A DNA stretch of 64,000 bases, from the NCBI GenBank assembly GCA_018343915.1, contig JABRWF010000003.1, positions 2,666,001 to 2,730,000 of the forward strand. Reading direction: 5' to 3'. How positions within the stretch are numbered: position 1 is the first letter of the stretch; every line of letters starts with the position of its first letter. Below the pieces are notes generated by a model, which did not search any database, was not told the DNA's origin, and saw nothing but the letters and a program-made list of their open reading frames with translations. Of the stretch, positions 1 to 12,353 are shown in pieces. Source of the stretch: Agroathelia rolfsii (Eukaryota; Basidiomycota; Agaricomycetes; Amylocorticiales; Amylocorticiaceae). A program made the translations under genes and the position numbers.

Positions 1-242
1 ATCCTCTGTATAGACGGTGGTTGAGTTTGGCACCCATGACGAACTCATGCGTCGCAATGGGCCATATGCGTCATTATGTCGCGCATCCGAATGTTGAAGA
101 TCCCAAATGAGAAGTAAACAAGATGCTGTCCACACTATATTGTATTCGTAATCCTACATTTCCCTTCGTATATTGTCTATCACTTTTTTTTACACGTATA
201 AACGGACAATTTAGCCCTGTAGCACACATTACATGACAGTTG

Positions 243-3200
243 TTATAATAATTGATACGTTTGGTCATAGTACATCGCAATCCCATCACGAACAATAGCG
301 TCTAGGCCTGGAGGTCGTGCGAGAGGTATAGGGGCAAGATCATAGATACCAACAATGAGTCCGGCGTCTTTGATGGCTTGGATGAGGGATGGGACGCTCA
401 TCTATAGTTATAGAGATGGCGTTAGGTTCCAGATTTCCAAATGGGTTGAATTAAGGTAGATATTTACCACGAGTTCAGGATATAACAGCACACCCAAAAG
501 GTTATTCACTCTTGCAAATTCGACAGCTTTGCCCAGGCTAGACAAACGTTTGTCTGTCTCTATGGCAGCGCTATCTTGGCTTATCCCGCATCGCGAAGAG
601 AAAAACACAGGGTCTAGATTCCGCTTTTTTTTAGCATCAAGAGAAACGATCGATAGAACTTTATTTATACTCACAGTTGGGTTGTTTCCAGTTGAGTGCG
701 GCGCAAATATCAGGGTGGAAAGACGTAAATGTCACTTTGCGATTATTACCCCCACTGGACACCGTGTCATAGATGGTGCGTAATACGGCATCAACGTAAG
801 AGTTGATATCCCCACTTCTGGGTGTGTGGGTTTTACCGACGCTTTGTGTCGGATAGGAAATGTCCAGGCTGACAGGGATCGAGCTTGGGAGGTTCTGTTG
901 TGGAAGAAATAAGACTGAGAAAATGCAATTATGACCTGAGCTGTTATCAACATTAATTTACCTTAAGAACGGACACCAATGAGCCCATCCAATTTCGCGC
1001 AACTTGTACGACGCCATCCGACGGCAAGTTCTCCGTTCTGGGCTCTCTTCTCAACCTGAACGCGAGCGCCTCAAACTCGGCCAAGGAAACGTCTTCCACG
1101 TTTAGCTGAAACTCCGATACGGGAAGCAAGGATCCATCGTAAACGACCGGCTGCGAATCCTTCGTAACCTGAACCTTTAGATGCAGGTAGTTCCCAATCA
1201 ATGATGATGTGGTGGAATTATGGACGTCTGAGGCCATGATTGATTGGATTGATGGAGAGGTGAATGCTGATGTGGACGGTCGAGTAAGAGTCTGGAGTAT
1301 GGAGGGCACAGGAAGTGGTACACCTGTGCTGGATTTCCAATACGTCTCCACCCCTCCTCCGATCTCGAGTGTAACACCCTCGAATGGCGTGATGATGTTC
1401 AAACGGAAAGTGACCTAATGATAGCGGAAGAGAAGTGATGTTAGCAGGGTATATGCATAAACAGCGAGTCGAATATACCTCGCCAATCAGCTGCAGTTTG
1501 CGGTCCAGTATCGGTAGCACGAATATACCGCTCCTACTCATATTTCTGAACCATGCGGGTAATGCTACGGCACGGCCGATTGTCTTGGTGCCGAAACTTG
1601 GATATAGCGAGAACTCGAGGGACAGTCCTTCGAGTGATGCCACAGGGAATGCGAATGTCTCTTGATCGGACGTCTGGGGTAGGGAGATGGTGTATGGCGT
1701 CGAACTCGAACTTGGGCTCGTCATGACAAGCTTCAGTGGAAGAGGTGTAGATGGCGAAGTTGAAAGAAGAGCAGAGCCATCTTTTGCAATATCACCTATT
1801 AGTCGGTGATGTAACACGACGCCAGTATTGGGGGGTGATCCAGATGAAGACCAAGAGCCGACAGAAACCTGAACAAAGAAACTTTTATCCAAATAATTGT
1901 GGCCGTATACACGATGGGGCATTATAGGGGGAGGCAACGACAAGGATGGAATCGCGTCAATTTCGTTTTCCAAAGGCTCAGTCTTGCCGCTCTGTGGGGA
2001 TGTCTGTTCTACCCCTTCCATATCGCTGATCGCCGATAACAATGCCCCCGGGACCAGCCGATTTACGCAGTTGTGGTGACCGTACCACGCTGCATAGTGC
2101 ACTGCCTGATAGCCAAATTCGTCTGTCGTGCTGGTGCGTGCACCGGCATCCAGTAGGATATCAAGGCATTCTATGCGTCCGTGGCGAGCAGCATGGAAGA
2201 GAGGCGTCCATTCATGGTACTTGTCCTTGACATCCCAGCCCTCGTGGCCTAAAAGCGTTCGACAAACGCCGACGTGCCCTTCTTTAGCGGCCAAATGCAT
2301 TGGGTATTCGCCATTCGTATTAGGAACGCTTTTAGCCCCGTACTTGAGTAGCAAAAGCACAACCTCCACGCGTCCCGAGTGGCTAGCCAGTAAAAGCGGA
2401 GCATTGTTTCCAGTAGATGATATAAGCTGTTCAGAAACGCTTCTCTGCTCGAGTAAGACTTGGAGACATTCCACGGTGCCGCGCATGGTCGCATAAGCCA
2501 GAGGGCTACAACTATCAACATCTAGAGTATCAGGGGGTACATGAGCCTCGAGTAAACGGCGACAAATATCACCATTCCCTTGCATAGCAGCATAATGCAA
2601 GGCCGAGCGACCGTAGACATCGACTTTGTTTGGTTGGACGTCTTTCAGTAGACATATGCCAACAAGCCGTGGTGCTCCACCTATTGCAGCCTCATGGAGA
2701 CATGTACGTCCATTGATGTCGTCCACATAAGAAAAATCGAAGGATGTCGAGTCCATGATCATGTCTGCAAAGTGTTCTGGCGCATCGATGATGATTTTCC
2801 ATAAGATGCGAGTTACGGTAGGTTTTCGGGATTCATCTTGGGCAAGAACGCCAGCAAAGCGGATGAGATCTTGGATGGCAGACTCATCGGATTCGGCCAG
2901 AGCTGTTCGGAAATTCGTCTCGAGATCGCGGAAAGGACCGCCAATATGTGGAGAAACCTTAGGATCGATGGGAGGTTTATCACCGGCAAGGTTGGCCACG
3001 CTAGGGTCTTCAAATTGAACGCCGGTGGAGAGATCAGTGAGATTGAGAAGGCATGCAGCAACAGTATCCGAGAGTTCAGAAATAAACTAGGATGGAGTCA
3101 GAAATTAATCATGAATACCTTTTCACCTTAGTAAAGACATACTTGTCGGTTGAAGACAGGTTGCACATCAACTTGTCTGGCCAGATATAACTCTTTGGTC

Positions 3201-3973
3201 GTCGACTTGGACCTCTTGTCCCACTTCTTCAGTATCTTTCGGAAGCCAGTTGCATTGATTTCGATAAATTGCTAAATAGGTTTTTAAAATATTACCCAAC
3301 TGGGTTTACCAAATAAAATCAAAGCTGACCTCGAGTTTGGAAAGGTCCTTCTCTAGGAACTTGAACCCCTCCTCCACGGCAATCCATTCAACATGATTCT
3401 GTGCAGAATCGTCCGGATTGGTTGGTAGGATACGCATGGCCGCTGCACGGCGTTTCGAGAGCAGTGTTTCTAATCGAAGCTTCAGCTCGGCCTCTTTTTG
3501 TAGGTAAAAGGTGTTAATCTGTGCCATTCATCACTGTCAGGTGCGCTTATCGACTTATTGCAGAAGTCATAATACATCATTCATACCTTCTCGAGCTCTC
3601 TCTCCAGTCTGAAGAAGAATGCCGCCTTTTGGGCCTGAAAGACCGGACCACGTTCCTCGCCATGGTGCTCTGATGCGGAAAAAAGTGGAGGCTGTCCCAG
3701 AGAGGCCTGATTTTGCAGAGGGGACTGTTTTGATAAAGTTCCTTCCGATAAATGTTCGTTAGGTGTAGGTGACGTAGTTATAGCTTTAGAGACAACGCGA
3801 TTGGCAACGAGCGCAGAAATGATCTTTTTGAGAGCCTTGTAATCGAGGTAATAAGCCGACCACCCTGGTACTTGCTGGGCTTGGATCTGCTTTCCGAACT
3901 ATATAGGATGTAAAGTGGCGAGAGGGTTCATCTTTTGACGCAAGAATCAAGTCGCGATCTAAGTGACCTTCAT
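243..3973 (-). CDS. PHO81: PHO81/NUC-2-like phosphate regulator: SPX, ankyrin repeats, GDPD-like C-terminus
   Basis: Spliced gene, complete in the window. The start at 3973 gives MK, then a 68-nt intron, then FGKQIQAQQVPGWSAYYLDY, the N-terminus of an SPX domain. SPX continues through 3527-3306 (INTFYLQKEAELKLRLETLL, then a helix ending FLEKDLSKLE). The main exon (about 3018-1400) holds about seven ankyrin repeats (for example GRSALHYAAMQGNGDICRRL). A C2-like beta-rich region follows. The end (about 1400-243) resembles the degenerate glycerophosphodiesterase domain of NUC-2/Pho81 (DPVFFSSRCGI, then GLIVGIYDLAP) and stops ...YDQTYQLL at 243. In yeast and Neurospora this protein senses phosphate through SPX-bound inositol pyrophosphate and inhibits the Pho80-Pho85 cyclin/CDK, so PHO genes turn on. 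SPX, ankyrin and GDPD-like parts in this order occur together only in this family. Exact intron borders in the C-terminal third are approximate. Confidence 0.93.
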
Positions 3974-4383
3974 GGTATGTAGTTTAGCTCATGGGAAACG
4001 AGCTATTTTACTATGTGTTCTGGCTGTGAACTTGATGAGCGAGAGATGCAAGGACGAGCAAGGGCAGAATGGACCTGCGCCAATCCAGTAGCTGCAACAT
4101 TCATGCCTTGGTCATCGTGCGCTCTCCCGTTTTTTCCTTCCATTTGCACCCGGCCCGTGCGCCGGAAGTGCCGGCTTCTACTCTTAATCAATCGAGACAC
4201 GGTCGTGAGCTATTGTCGGCGTAATGTTGGGAAGAAATGTTCATTTCAATGTGATAAATTATAAATGGTACATGAGATGGTGATACAACAAGGACAAGAC
4301 GAAACATAAGGATATGTCAATTTGGATGAGAATGAGATTAGTAATTGAAGAAAAAGAAAGCTTGCAATCAAAGCAGGGCAATA
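3974..4383. other. Intergenic: PHO81 upstream region and 3' flank of next gene
   Basis: 410 bases between the PHO81 start and the end of the next minus-strand gene. It should hold the PHO81 promoter. I see no repeat and no convincing regulatory motif; short ORFs here overlap on both strands and look like chance. Confidence 0.5.
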
Positions 4384-5386
4384 TTACGGAGTCAGGAGGA
4401 TAGGCTCCCATAGACCAAAACCTATCTCGTTCAGTTGCTGGAGCTCTACTCTGTCCCATGAGATGGGGATCAGATTGGCCTGCAAGCCGTTCAGGTCAGA
4501 TGGCACACAAAAATCAATTACAGATGACACGTGACTAACCTGCAGATAATGAGCGCACGAACGTGCGACACGCCTGCCGAGTGTCTGCAGGTCAACACGT
4601 CCATCATATCCATCAAGAGGGATTTCGTACGTAATGGATGTATGACCCGGCCACTGGTAACAAGGTATGAAGTGAGCCCTCTCGGCGGTAATAAAACCCA
4701 AAAAGAAAACTATAAGTCACCCTGATTTGCATTGCAATGTTTCCACGATCATCCGCGCCAAGATCAAAGAAAGTGTATCGGTCGTTGTTGGATAGACGAA
4801 CATTTGCTTGCGCCTCTCCAAGCAAAATGCCTGATCGAAATGCGCCCTTGCGCTTAAACTTAATGGTCCTTGTGCCATAACTCTGGCGACTATATCCAGT
4901 AGTGGAATAGCTGGGACGAATGTGTTCTGCGATTCTGGCGCCATATGATGGTGTACGATGCAGACTAGGGAACGAGGGATTTCTTCTTGAGTATGGAGTA
5001 AGAGCGTAATTGTCTGCTGTATTATAATCGCCGGGATGCGTCATGGAATCATGTCGATCATAATAATTGTCGTAAACTAGTATTTCGTGATTTGAACATA
5101 GTTCTTCGAGGACTTCGAAGGAGAAAAAAAACAGATCTACCTGGATATTGATCATAATGGCCTCCGTTGGAATATCGGCGGGGCTGATTATACAAAAACT
5201 AAAAGCGTATTAGTTCTCGACTAATCCAAATAACTTGTCCATTAGTGATCGTACGTCTCCTGGTACGGTGTCCATCATTGTATCTGGTTGTGCCAATACA
5301 AGCTGGTTATCCTGATAAGTACTTCCAAAGGATTGTCGTCGGGTGTAGGGCGAACGCCCGAAGCTGGCATTTGAGTGAGTATACAT
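4384..5386 (-). CDS. Conserved basidiomycete protein, Tyr/Ser/Arg-rich N-terminus (DUF6741-like)
   Basis: Spliced gene of about 260-270 residues. The start at 5386 is the first ATG after an in-frame TGA and opens MYTHSNASFGRSPYTRRQSF. Exons then join at about 5250/5184 and 5141/5081 to give a Tyr- and Arg-rich disordered half. The conserved half reads TIKFKRKGAFRSGILLGEA, then LSNNDRYTFFDLGADDRGNI, then, after an intron, WPGHTSITYEIPLDGYDGRV and VDLQTLGRRVARSCAHYLQ, ending in a last exon with PISWDRVELQQL and GLWEPILLTP. From memory this pattern matches proteins labelled DUF6741 in Agaricomycetes; I cannot check that. No catalytic motif is visible and no function should be assumed. Confidence 0.8.
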
Positions 5387-6353
5387 GTCGTGGTTGACTG
5401 GGATGCCAAAGGCAGTGGCTCTTCAATCCGAACCCATCCTTTATACCGGGTTTGGGAAGGTTCTGGGCGTAATACAGAAGCAGTATGTCAGCCTCGACGA
5501 TAGACAAGACGCCTCATGTTGTACGTGCGCTTGACACAAAGGCTATTACGGGTCTTCAAAGATGTGTACGATATATTTATATCTTCGAGCATAAGCAGAT
5601 GCAAGAAGTTCCCGAGCCCATCGTTTACTCATTATAGCTATCCGATGGTCGAACTTGGGGGTGCACCCTCTAGGTTTGCGAGACATTGCACTGTCGAGAT
5701 TTAATGGTAGAGTCATCGTTTTGTATAGCATCCTGTCGTCTCGTTCCGATGGAAAGTTATAGAAGCCTCAAGGCCTCCATACAGCTACTTGCAGACATAT
5801 GATGCGGAGGTACCCGAGAGCACTTGTCATGCGCAGGCGACCATCTGTGTGTGTGGAGATTACTTTGCTGATCATACAAAGCCTGAAGAAGCCGAAGTCA
5901 GAAGAGCCAGAATGGCCATAGGATAGCCACAGACGATGGCTGTGCCAAGAGACTATCGGTGGCATCTTGCGCCACAACATACTAGTAGTGACTGATTGCC
6001 ACTGCAGTGAAAGGGGTACTAATCGAGTTTTGTTCAATACACAAAATGCTTTATTTCATTGTTCCATCTTCAATACTTTTGGAAGACGAAAAACTGATAC
6101 ATCAACCCGCTGATCGTCCGCTCTATACTCCACCATCCTGCTCAGGTTAAAAGCCGCCGGTGCATTTTTCATCAATACTACAGTAGCAGCATAACTAGTA
6201 CATCACAGCCTACCCTCCTGTGCAGTTATATCTGGACACGGACTCCAGACTCCTTAATCCAGTGCTATTAGATCTTTAAAAACGCCCCCGAGAAATCATT
6301 CCTCTAACTAGACCTACATCCTGCGATCTTACCTACCTTTGATCATAATCCCC
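5387..6353. other. Intergenic, divergent promoter region
   Basis: 967 bases between divergently transcribed genes. It contains a TATA-like GTATAAAG on the minus strand near 5443, about 60 bases before the minus-strand start. Short ORFs (for example 5546-5731 and 5768-6037, minus) have no recognisable domain and no splice context, so I read the stretch as non-coding. Confidence 0.5.
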
Positions 6354-6892
6354 ATGGCTGAAATAGTGACGGTTACATCGCAACCAAAGTTCAATCCCTA
6401 CTCTGAAATAACCAACTTGGTGGAAAACTATTCCCCACTTTGGGTCTTGATTGGCCTCATATTGTTGGGCGTTTGCTTTGCTGTCCTAATCTACCTGTGC
6501 CAACTCCTAGGCACCAAGATATGCCAGATGTTATCTCAAGAGAATACGGAAGATCAAATCATGGGTTCTTCCAGCCGAAGATATAGATCTTACTCCTCGT
6601 GCCACATTTCAGGCAATCCACCCATCTTACCTCTACACCAAAAACGCGAATCTGTAGAATGCGCCACTAAAGCTAGATTTCTCGATGAAATTTTACTTAA
6701 GAGAGATGGTGTCTTGCCACTTCCCGAATACCACGAGGAGGAAAGAGCCGAGCTCGAGAAAGACGTACGTATGCTTGCAATACAAATTTCACTCGTTCTT
6801 TCTTAACATTTTGACAGGTATTTACCCTATACCTTCACTTCGAATACCGTCGAGATGGACCTCCTTCTCCAAATCCAAACCAAACAGTCTAA
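6354..6892 (+). CDS. Small single-pass membrane protein, unknown function
   Basis: Two exons. I chose ATG 6354 (context CCCATGGCTG) over the upstream in-frame ATG at 6339 because it has the better initiation context. The protein is about 160 residues. One hydrophobic segment lies at about residues 27-50 (WVLIGLILLGVCFAVLIYLC). A polar cytosol-type tail follows with a Ser/Arg cluster (SSSRRYRSYSS) and an acidic patch (YHEEERAELEKD). The intron runs from GTACGT after ...ELEKD (about 6762) to TTGACAG (about 6817). The second exon encodes VFTLYLHFEYRRDGPPSP and stops at 6892. There is no cleavable signal peptide, so it is a likely tail- or mid-anchored protein. Unrecognised; possibly lineage-restricted. 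Confidence 0.65.
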
Positions 6893-7286
6893 TAAAGTGA
6901 AACGTGTATAATAAGGGCAACAATTACACTAATCAACCCGATTATCATGCCCAGCCCAGATGACTGTTTTATCCATTTTATCTTGTATGATTTTTAGAAT
7001 ACTGATGCGCTACATGTACGCTTATTATTTGGACCTTACAACAACTAACGGACGATGCTGTAAACATTTGTATAGATATTGTAATAGATATATTGTTTTT
7101 GGGATGATCATCCGAGTGAGAATTGTCAGTCTCATTCCCCCTCCATATTGGCAGGCTTGTGTGGACGGCAGAACATATGATATATGGCGCGCTGCGGAAT
7201 GCTATTCGGGTCCGACTAGGGATAGGCAATGGAGGAGGTGGGTCTCCGAAATGCTCAAACCCGTTACTGGGAGTCAGTTGTAGTAG

Positions 7287-7535
7287 TTAATCCTTGCACT
7301 CATTACCGAAATCCCCCGCTATGACTTTAGTGCCATGTGATGGATCAGACATGTTTGGCTAAGTGAGAAAACAGACAAGACACTAAATGATCAAACTCGA
7401 TCCCGAACACGACAGAAGGTGACATTCACTTACGAGGAAGAATTGTGGAAGACGATGTTCGGTAAATTTCAAGGGGCGGTACCAGTACTCTGGTAAGCTT
7501 GCCCTTGGTGGCTTCAAAGGGCAGTTTTGCCTCAT
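7287..7535 (-). CDS. Possible very small two-exon gene, unknown
   Basis: Weak call. ATG 7535 opens MRQNCPLKPPRASLPEYWYR. The frame stays open to a good donor (GTAAGT at 7433) and rejoins after TCACTTAG (exon starts 7358) with PNMSDPSHGTKVIAGDFGNE, stopping at 7287. The product would be about 55 residues with no signal peptide or membrane segment. The first exon is also open in another frame (EAKLPFEATKGKLTRVLVPP), so the true frame, or whether this is the 3' end of a longer transcript, is uncertain. Good splice sites are the main support. Confidence 0.33.
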
Positions 7536-7728
7536 CCAAGACGAGTCAACGACGCTCTTCTGTCTTGTTTTTCAAGAAGGGGGTACTCGATCAGCACACA
7601 AAAATGGACTAAAATCCTCATGAAACTATCATAATAGTCAAAGAAGTCCAAAGAACATCGTTCACACCTTCGAACTTACACCCTTGCTCGGAAAACAACA
7701 TAATATTCCAATTATGAGTATGAATATG

Positions 7729-8313
7729 TTAGAGATAATACCAGTGATATTGAGTAGTTGATATGAGGCGTCCGACTCCAGTAACCACTACTATCGCCGC
7801 AAACCATGGCCCATAATGGTCAATGCACAAAATTTGTGCTTAAAATAAGGACACACTTTAGTTCTGTTACACGCATGACATAAACGCAATAGACTTGGAA
7901 ATTGTGGCAAAACAGAAGCCGTTATAGAGACCACACAGTCCTAGAGTTTCTCTTGCATCCAACTTGACAACTGGTCTAACTTCTTTTTTAGGCTCTGATT
8001 TATCCTTTGTCAATATGATGTATGCGAAGGCTATAAGCATTCAAAAACTGTTATCAGATCAGGCCCATCCCGAGATGATGACGATGATATAAAAAAATCA
8101 GATCAAAAACGCAGTACAGGGTAAGTTGAGGAGCCCGAGTTTTCAAGCGGGAACGAAGTTTACGATGACGAATTACAACTCAAGTTAGCATCTTACTTTT
8201 ACCGAATAGTTTTGTGATGACACTGGTAAATATTGTCAACCTGTAGAGCTTGGATTCTAAGTGTCGGCATTAGAAGCACTTGACTCGAAAGGTAGAGAAG
8301 TAAGCAAGTTCAT
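7729..8313 (-). CDS. Possible small multi-pass membrane protein, perhaps decayed
   Basis: Not visible as one long ORF, but splicing gives a sensible protein. ATG 8313 opens MNLLTSLPFE. A 45-nt intron (GTCAAG to CTACAG, with a CTAAT branch-like site) joins LTIFTSVITKLF. A second intron (GTAAAA at about 8200 to CTTATAG at about 8035) joins AFAYIILTKDKSEPKKEVRP. The exon continues VVKLDARETLGLCGLYNGFC and SKSIAFMSC. A last hydrophobic stretch, HYGPWFAAIVVVTGVGRLIS, lies in the same register at about 7825 and stops at 7729, but I find no clean intron linking it, and a TAA at 7867 intervenes. That gives three or four hydrophobic segments in about 130 residues. Either a small real gene with one unresolved splice or a pseudogene. 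Function unknown. Confidence 0.42.
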
Positions 8314-8559
8314 GCGCGTTTAAGTTGTAGACGTAATTCCTTCATAGGCGACTGAGACGAAACCGCAGACCAAATAAGTCGGAGGGGGGCGGAAGAATAT
8401 GTGTGGTCACCGGCCAGCGCCGACGGCGTTACCTCCGCTTTCCTCAACTCTCTTCACCACACCTTTTCCACTCTTTCTTTCTTTGTGAGTTGTTGGCCAT
8501 TCTTGTACATTCACTGTTTTTATAAACGCGTATATTCAATCAAGTCTACAACGAGAGCC

Positions 8560-9392
8560 ATGGCCTCCAAATCAGCTGCCGTTGCAGTGGTCAGTTCTGA
8601 TGAAAACATTTACTTTGGTCTACCAACTACCGCATTTCTAACTCTTAACGGCGTATAGGACTTCACACGTGTCTACTCTTCCCTTGGTCTCGGAAAAGGT
8701 GCGTATGGTGGCTTTAGTTTTATGGTGGCTTGGTGTTAAAAAACCTGTTTGTAGAGACTGTCGCCTCCTTGCAGGCCTTCCGCAAGCGTCATGCTGACGC
8801 GCAAAGGATCCAAAAGACCGCCGCGTCTCAGCCAACAACTGTTGACTTTGCGCATTACCGCTCCGTTCTCAAGAACAAGGCCATTGTTGATGAGGTTGAG
8901 AAGCAGTTGAAGGATTTCAAGCCAGTTACATACGATGTTGGTGCTCATATCAAGGCTATTGAAGCTTTCGAGGGCAAGGCTGTGTGTACCATCTTAATCG
9001 TTGAAAAGGAATTGGTCTCTAAAACGCTATTTTCATGACTTTTAGGTCGCCAGGGCCAAGGAGACTGAGACTCAGATCGAAGTTGAGTTGAAGGATCTGC
9101 AGGCTACCCTTGCCAACATTGAGGAGGCACGGCCATTCGAGGACCTCACAGTATGTTGTATTCCACCTCTTTCAGCACATTTTATTTATTTATTTGTAAT
9201 CTTCCTTCAGGTCGAGGAGGTTGGCAAGGCCCACCCTCGCATCCTCGAGGCCGTTGAGACCATGATCCAGAAGGGCAAATGGACCGTACCAGGTAGATTT
9301 TTCAAACTAGTTTGTTTTCTGTTACTGTTACTGAAATATAGCAATTTTATCAAGGCTACAAGGAAAAGTTCGGCGATCTCTCAGTTCTTTAG
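8560..9392 (+). CDS. ATP7: Mitochondrial ATP synthase subunit d
   Basis: Six exons: 8560-8589, 8659-8698, 8755-8981, 9046-9150, 9211-9292 and 9355-9392. The spliced protein is about 173 residues, the usual length for fungal subunit d. It starts MASKSAAVAVDFTRVYSSLG and runs through RKRHADAQRIQ, VDFAHYRSVLKNKAIVDEVE and KWTVPGYKEKFGDLSVL. Subunit d is part of the peripheral stalk of F1Fo ATP synthase in the inner mitochondrial membrane and holds F1 against rotation. ATG 8560 has a good context (GCCATGGCC), and TTTATAAACG lies about 40 bases upstream. Every splice junction keeps frame. Confidence 0.96.
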
Positions 9393-9797
9393 AGGGGGTG
9401 ATCATATGTATAGACTTTGTTGAATGCATGATATTCATTTGACTAGAATACGAGTTGCATTCTCTGGGAATTTCCTAACTACTTCATCCCCAAATACCCC
9501 ATAAGTCATCATGATGTGCCTCTTAAGATTTGGTATATGTCCTGCTGTACTCTTCCCGCAGTCATTCATCATAGGAGCGACGTGAAACCAGCATGTGAAT
9601 GTCGTTGCTTGAGGACATCAACAAGTCGCCGGTGGGGTCCGATTACATAAGCCAATTTCTACGTAAACGTTGTCCTTACCTGGACCTATGACGCCGCATC
9701 CAGCGTAGACGGCGTTTTTACTTGACAACAGAGCCACTCTTGCTTAAACAACCACCAAAGAAAACTGCGTACCACCATCACAGACCACAGAACCATC
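9393..9797. other. Intergenic between ATP7 and GPC1
   Basis: 405 bases holding the ATP7 3' end and the GPC1 promoter. No repeat or RNA gene seen. Confidence 0.5.
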
Positions 9798-11656
9798 ATG
9801 ACCACCATGCCACCCTCGCCTATGATGAGGGAAAGTAGCCTCCCAAAGGGCTACTTTTCCACGCCCTTTGAACGATTCCAACGCGACGACTTGTCTGACT
9901 GGGCTGGGGCTTTTACACTGCTTGGTTTGTGCCTCTGCTCCGAATCGATTTACAATATAACGGGCCCTTACGTGCTCTTGTCTCGCTCTAGACACAATGG
10001 AAACCTACTGGGACTCTAGGATAGACCTGATTCAGCGTCGTTTACAGAAGCATGGTGATGGTTTGAAGCGCAGAGCACAAGAAGCGTTCAAGATAAACAA
10101 CGTGTCTGGAGAATTGATTCCTGAACACCTAGAGCGCGAGTTGAAGGAGTTTAAGACCAAGGTGTGTCTTTGATTCTCTTCGTGCGTTGGGATTCAACTT
10201 GATCGGAGAATTATCGTACCCAAAGATATCAGGACGCATAAGCACCCTTTCTGCTACATGGCATTCCGCCAAGGTCGTACGAACCCGCGACAAGGTCACC
10301 TTCTTCTTTGGTGTGATGTCGCTGCTTGGAACTGCCCTGCTGTTTGGCATGGCGCCGCAGTGCGTACCAACATTTAATGAGTAAATGGTATTTTGAATTG
10401 ACATGTGATTCTAGATGGCTACACGTTGCGTATACGTTGCAAGCCCTATACCTCCTTCCAGTCCGGTTCTACACTTACAAGCGAAAGATGTGGCATTATT
10501 TCTTATTCGACTTGTGTTATTATGTGACCATCATCAACTTTGTGAGTCTTCTCAACCATGTTTCTATGCTATATAAACACTGACAACTTCATTAAAGTTG
10601 TATATTTGGGTTTTCCCGGGGAATGCGTCACTCTTTGTGGCTTGCTACGCACTCTCGCATGGTTCACTCGCTAGCGCCGTCATTACATGGAGGAATAGTC
10701 TAGTCTTTCATGACAACGACAAGGTCACTTCGCTTTTTGTTCATCTATACCCTCCTCTCGTGTTCTCCGTTATTAGGTGAGACATCCTTTAGCTGACTTT
10801 CATATGCACATTGTGACGAGCCCTTACTGCCAGGCATTTCTACCCCAATTCTGCGGAGCGCTTCCCTGCACTCAAGCAACTCCCCCATCTCCAGCCCATG
10901 CGTGCTCTCCTTCTCAGCGGTGTCCTATGTAAGCCATTAGACAATTACTATCAGTTCACATGTAGAACGACTGACGGCCCCTTATAGACCTGACTTGGCA
11001 AATGCTCTACTGGAAATTCATCCTGATCAACCGGCGCAAGAAGATCGAGTCTGGACAGCGCACAACCTCTTTCTCGTTCTTGCTCAATGATAAACGCGGT
11101 GCGATTGGCCGTGCACTTGCGTCTACAAAGCCAGAGTTTAGAGAGCCGTACTTCATGCTTGGCCAATTCGGTAAGCAATTCTTGGCCTTTTATAGAATAT
11201 AATCCATGGCTCATACAGTTTTTTTGTTTTTTTTTGTTTTTCTTTCTAGCGTACGCTGTACTCACTGAGCTTCCTGCCGTCTACGTCCTATACGACAGCC
11301 CACTTTGGAGTGGCATCTTCCTCTTTTCGATTTTCGCCGTTAGCGTCTGGAACGGTGGAGGGTTCTACATTGAGGTGTTTGGACGCAAGTACGTCGTCTT
11401 CGAATCAAGACTCCTCTCATTTTTCTCATTCTGACAAAAAAATATATGCTACAGGTTCGAACGCGAGTTGGAGGCATTACGCAAGGAGCTTGCCGAAGTC
11501 AGCGCACGCTCTGGTAGGTCGAGTCCGACAACTATGAGCATGAGTGAGGATGAGCTTGCGTCCATCACCAATTCACCGGTAACGCATCCACTCGTGGTGA
11601 CTTCTGGAGTGGATGCTCTAGAACTTGAACCTAGCCTGACGAAGAAGGCCTCTTAA
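9798..11656 (+). CDS. GPC1: Glycerophosphocholine acyltransferase, multi-pass membrane enzyme (DUF2838)
   Basis: Multi-exon gene of roughly 400 residues. Exon 1 (9798-9924) encodes MTTMPPSPMMRESSLPKGYF and joins exon 2 at 9992 to give LLDTMETYWDSRIDLIQRRL. Later exons carry family features: KVRTRDKVTFFFGVMSLLGT, PQWLHVAYTLQALYLLPVRF, KMWHYFLFDLCYYVTIINFL, then FVACYALSHGSLASAVITWR, and NSLVFHDNDKVTSLFVHLYP. Near the C-terminus comes WNGGGFYIEVFGRKFERELE followed by a coiled-coil and Ser/Thr-rich tail ending at 11656. This is the DUF2838/Gpc1 pattern. In yeast Gpc1 acylates glycerophosphocholine to lyso-phosphatidylcholine with acyl-CoA in the ER membrane, a step in phosphatidylcholine recycling. 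I count about eight hydrophobic segments. Confidence 0.92.
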
Positions 11657-12353
11657 GTATGTTCATCGCTTTATCAGCTTTGCTTCCTTTTTTTCTGTTT
11701 TCGTTTCTCTCACTATTTATCAAACTACATGCGTTTCCCCTCCTCCTTTATTTTTTGACGGTGACTCACCTTTCTGAGTTACCGATCGCTTCTTACCTGA
11801 GACGACGAGTTTTTTTTGACTCTGAATTACTCCCCTCTACAATGTTAATGCTCCAGACATCAAACCTCTATTAGACCGTGTACTTTTCCCCCTCCCCATT
11901 ACTTTCCTGCTCATGATACTAATGACAACTACATAGTAAGTAGCCACAGTAGCTACGATAGGCTCAAGCTCCTTTTCCTCTTCTTGACAAACTGTATTCT
12001 TTTTCTTGTTTTCTCGTCATCTCGTTGATTTTGGTTCTGTGGGTAGCTATTATAAATTTGCGTTTTCTTCTATTGCTGCATTGGTATTGGTTCCATAATG
12101 GTTGCCCTGCATTCTCTCTCTCTCTCTCCGTATCATGTTACGTACGTACGACACACGGCACTTCAACCCCTCACGTACAATATATTGGTTCAAGTTGATT
12201 GACATCTATGGGCCATTGTTTGAAAAGAAGTGAATAAAGAACATTACCAGTACAGGTGTGTTTAGGGTTGGATAGAATAACCGTGATCGTGATGATCTAG
12301 CCATAAAAAGCTAGATAACATGCTTTCTAGATTCCTATTTCTCCCTAGGAGAG
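11657..12353. other. Convergent intergenic region, 3' UTRs
   Basis: 697 bases between the converging GPC1 and ADAT1 genes. Pyrimidine-rich DNA follows the GPC1 stop, and a short CT microsatellite lies at about 12113-12128. No gene seen. Confidence 0.5.
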
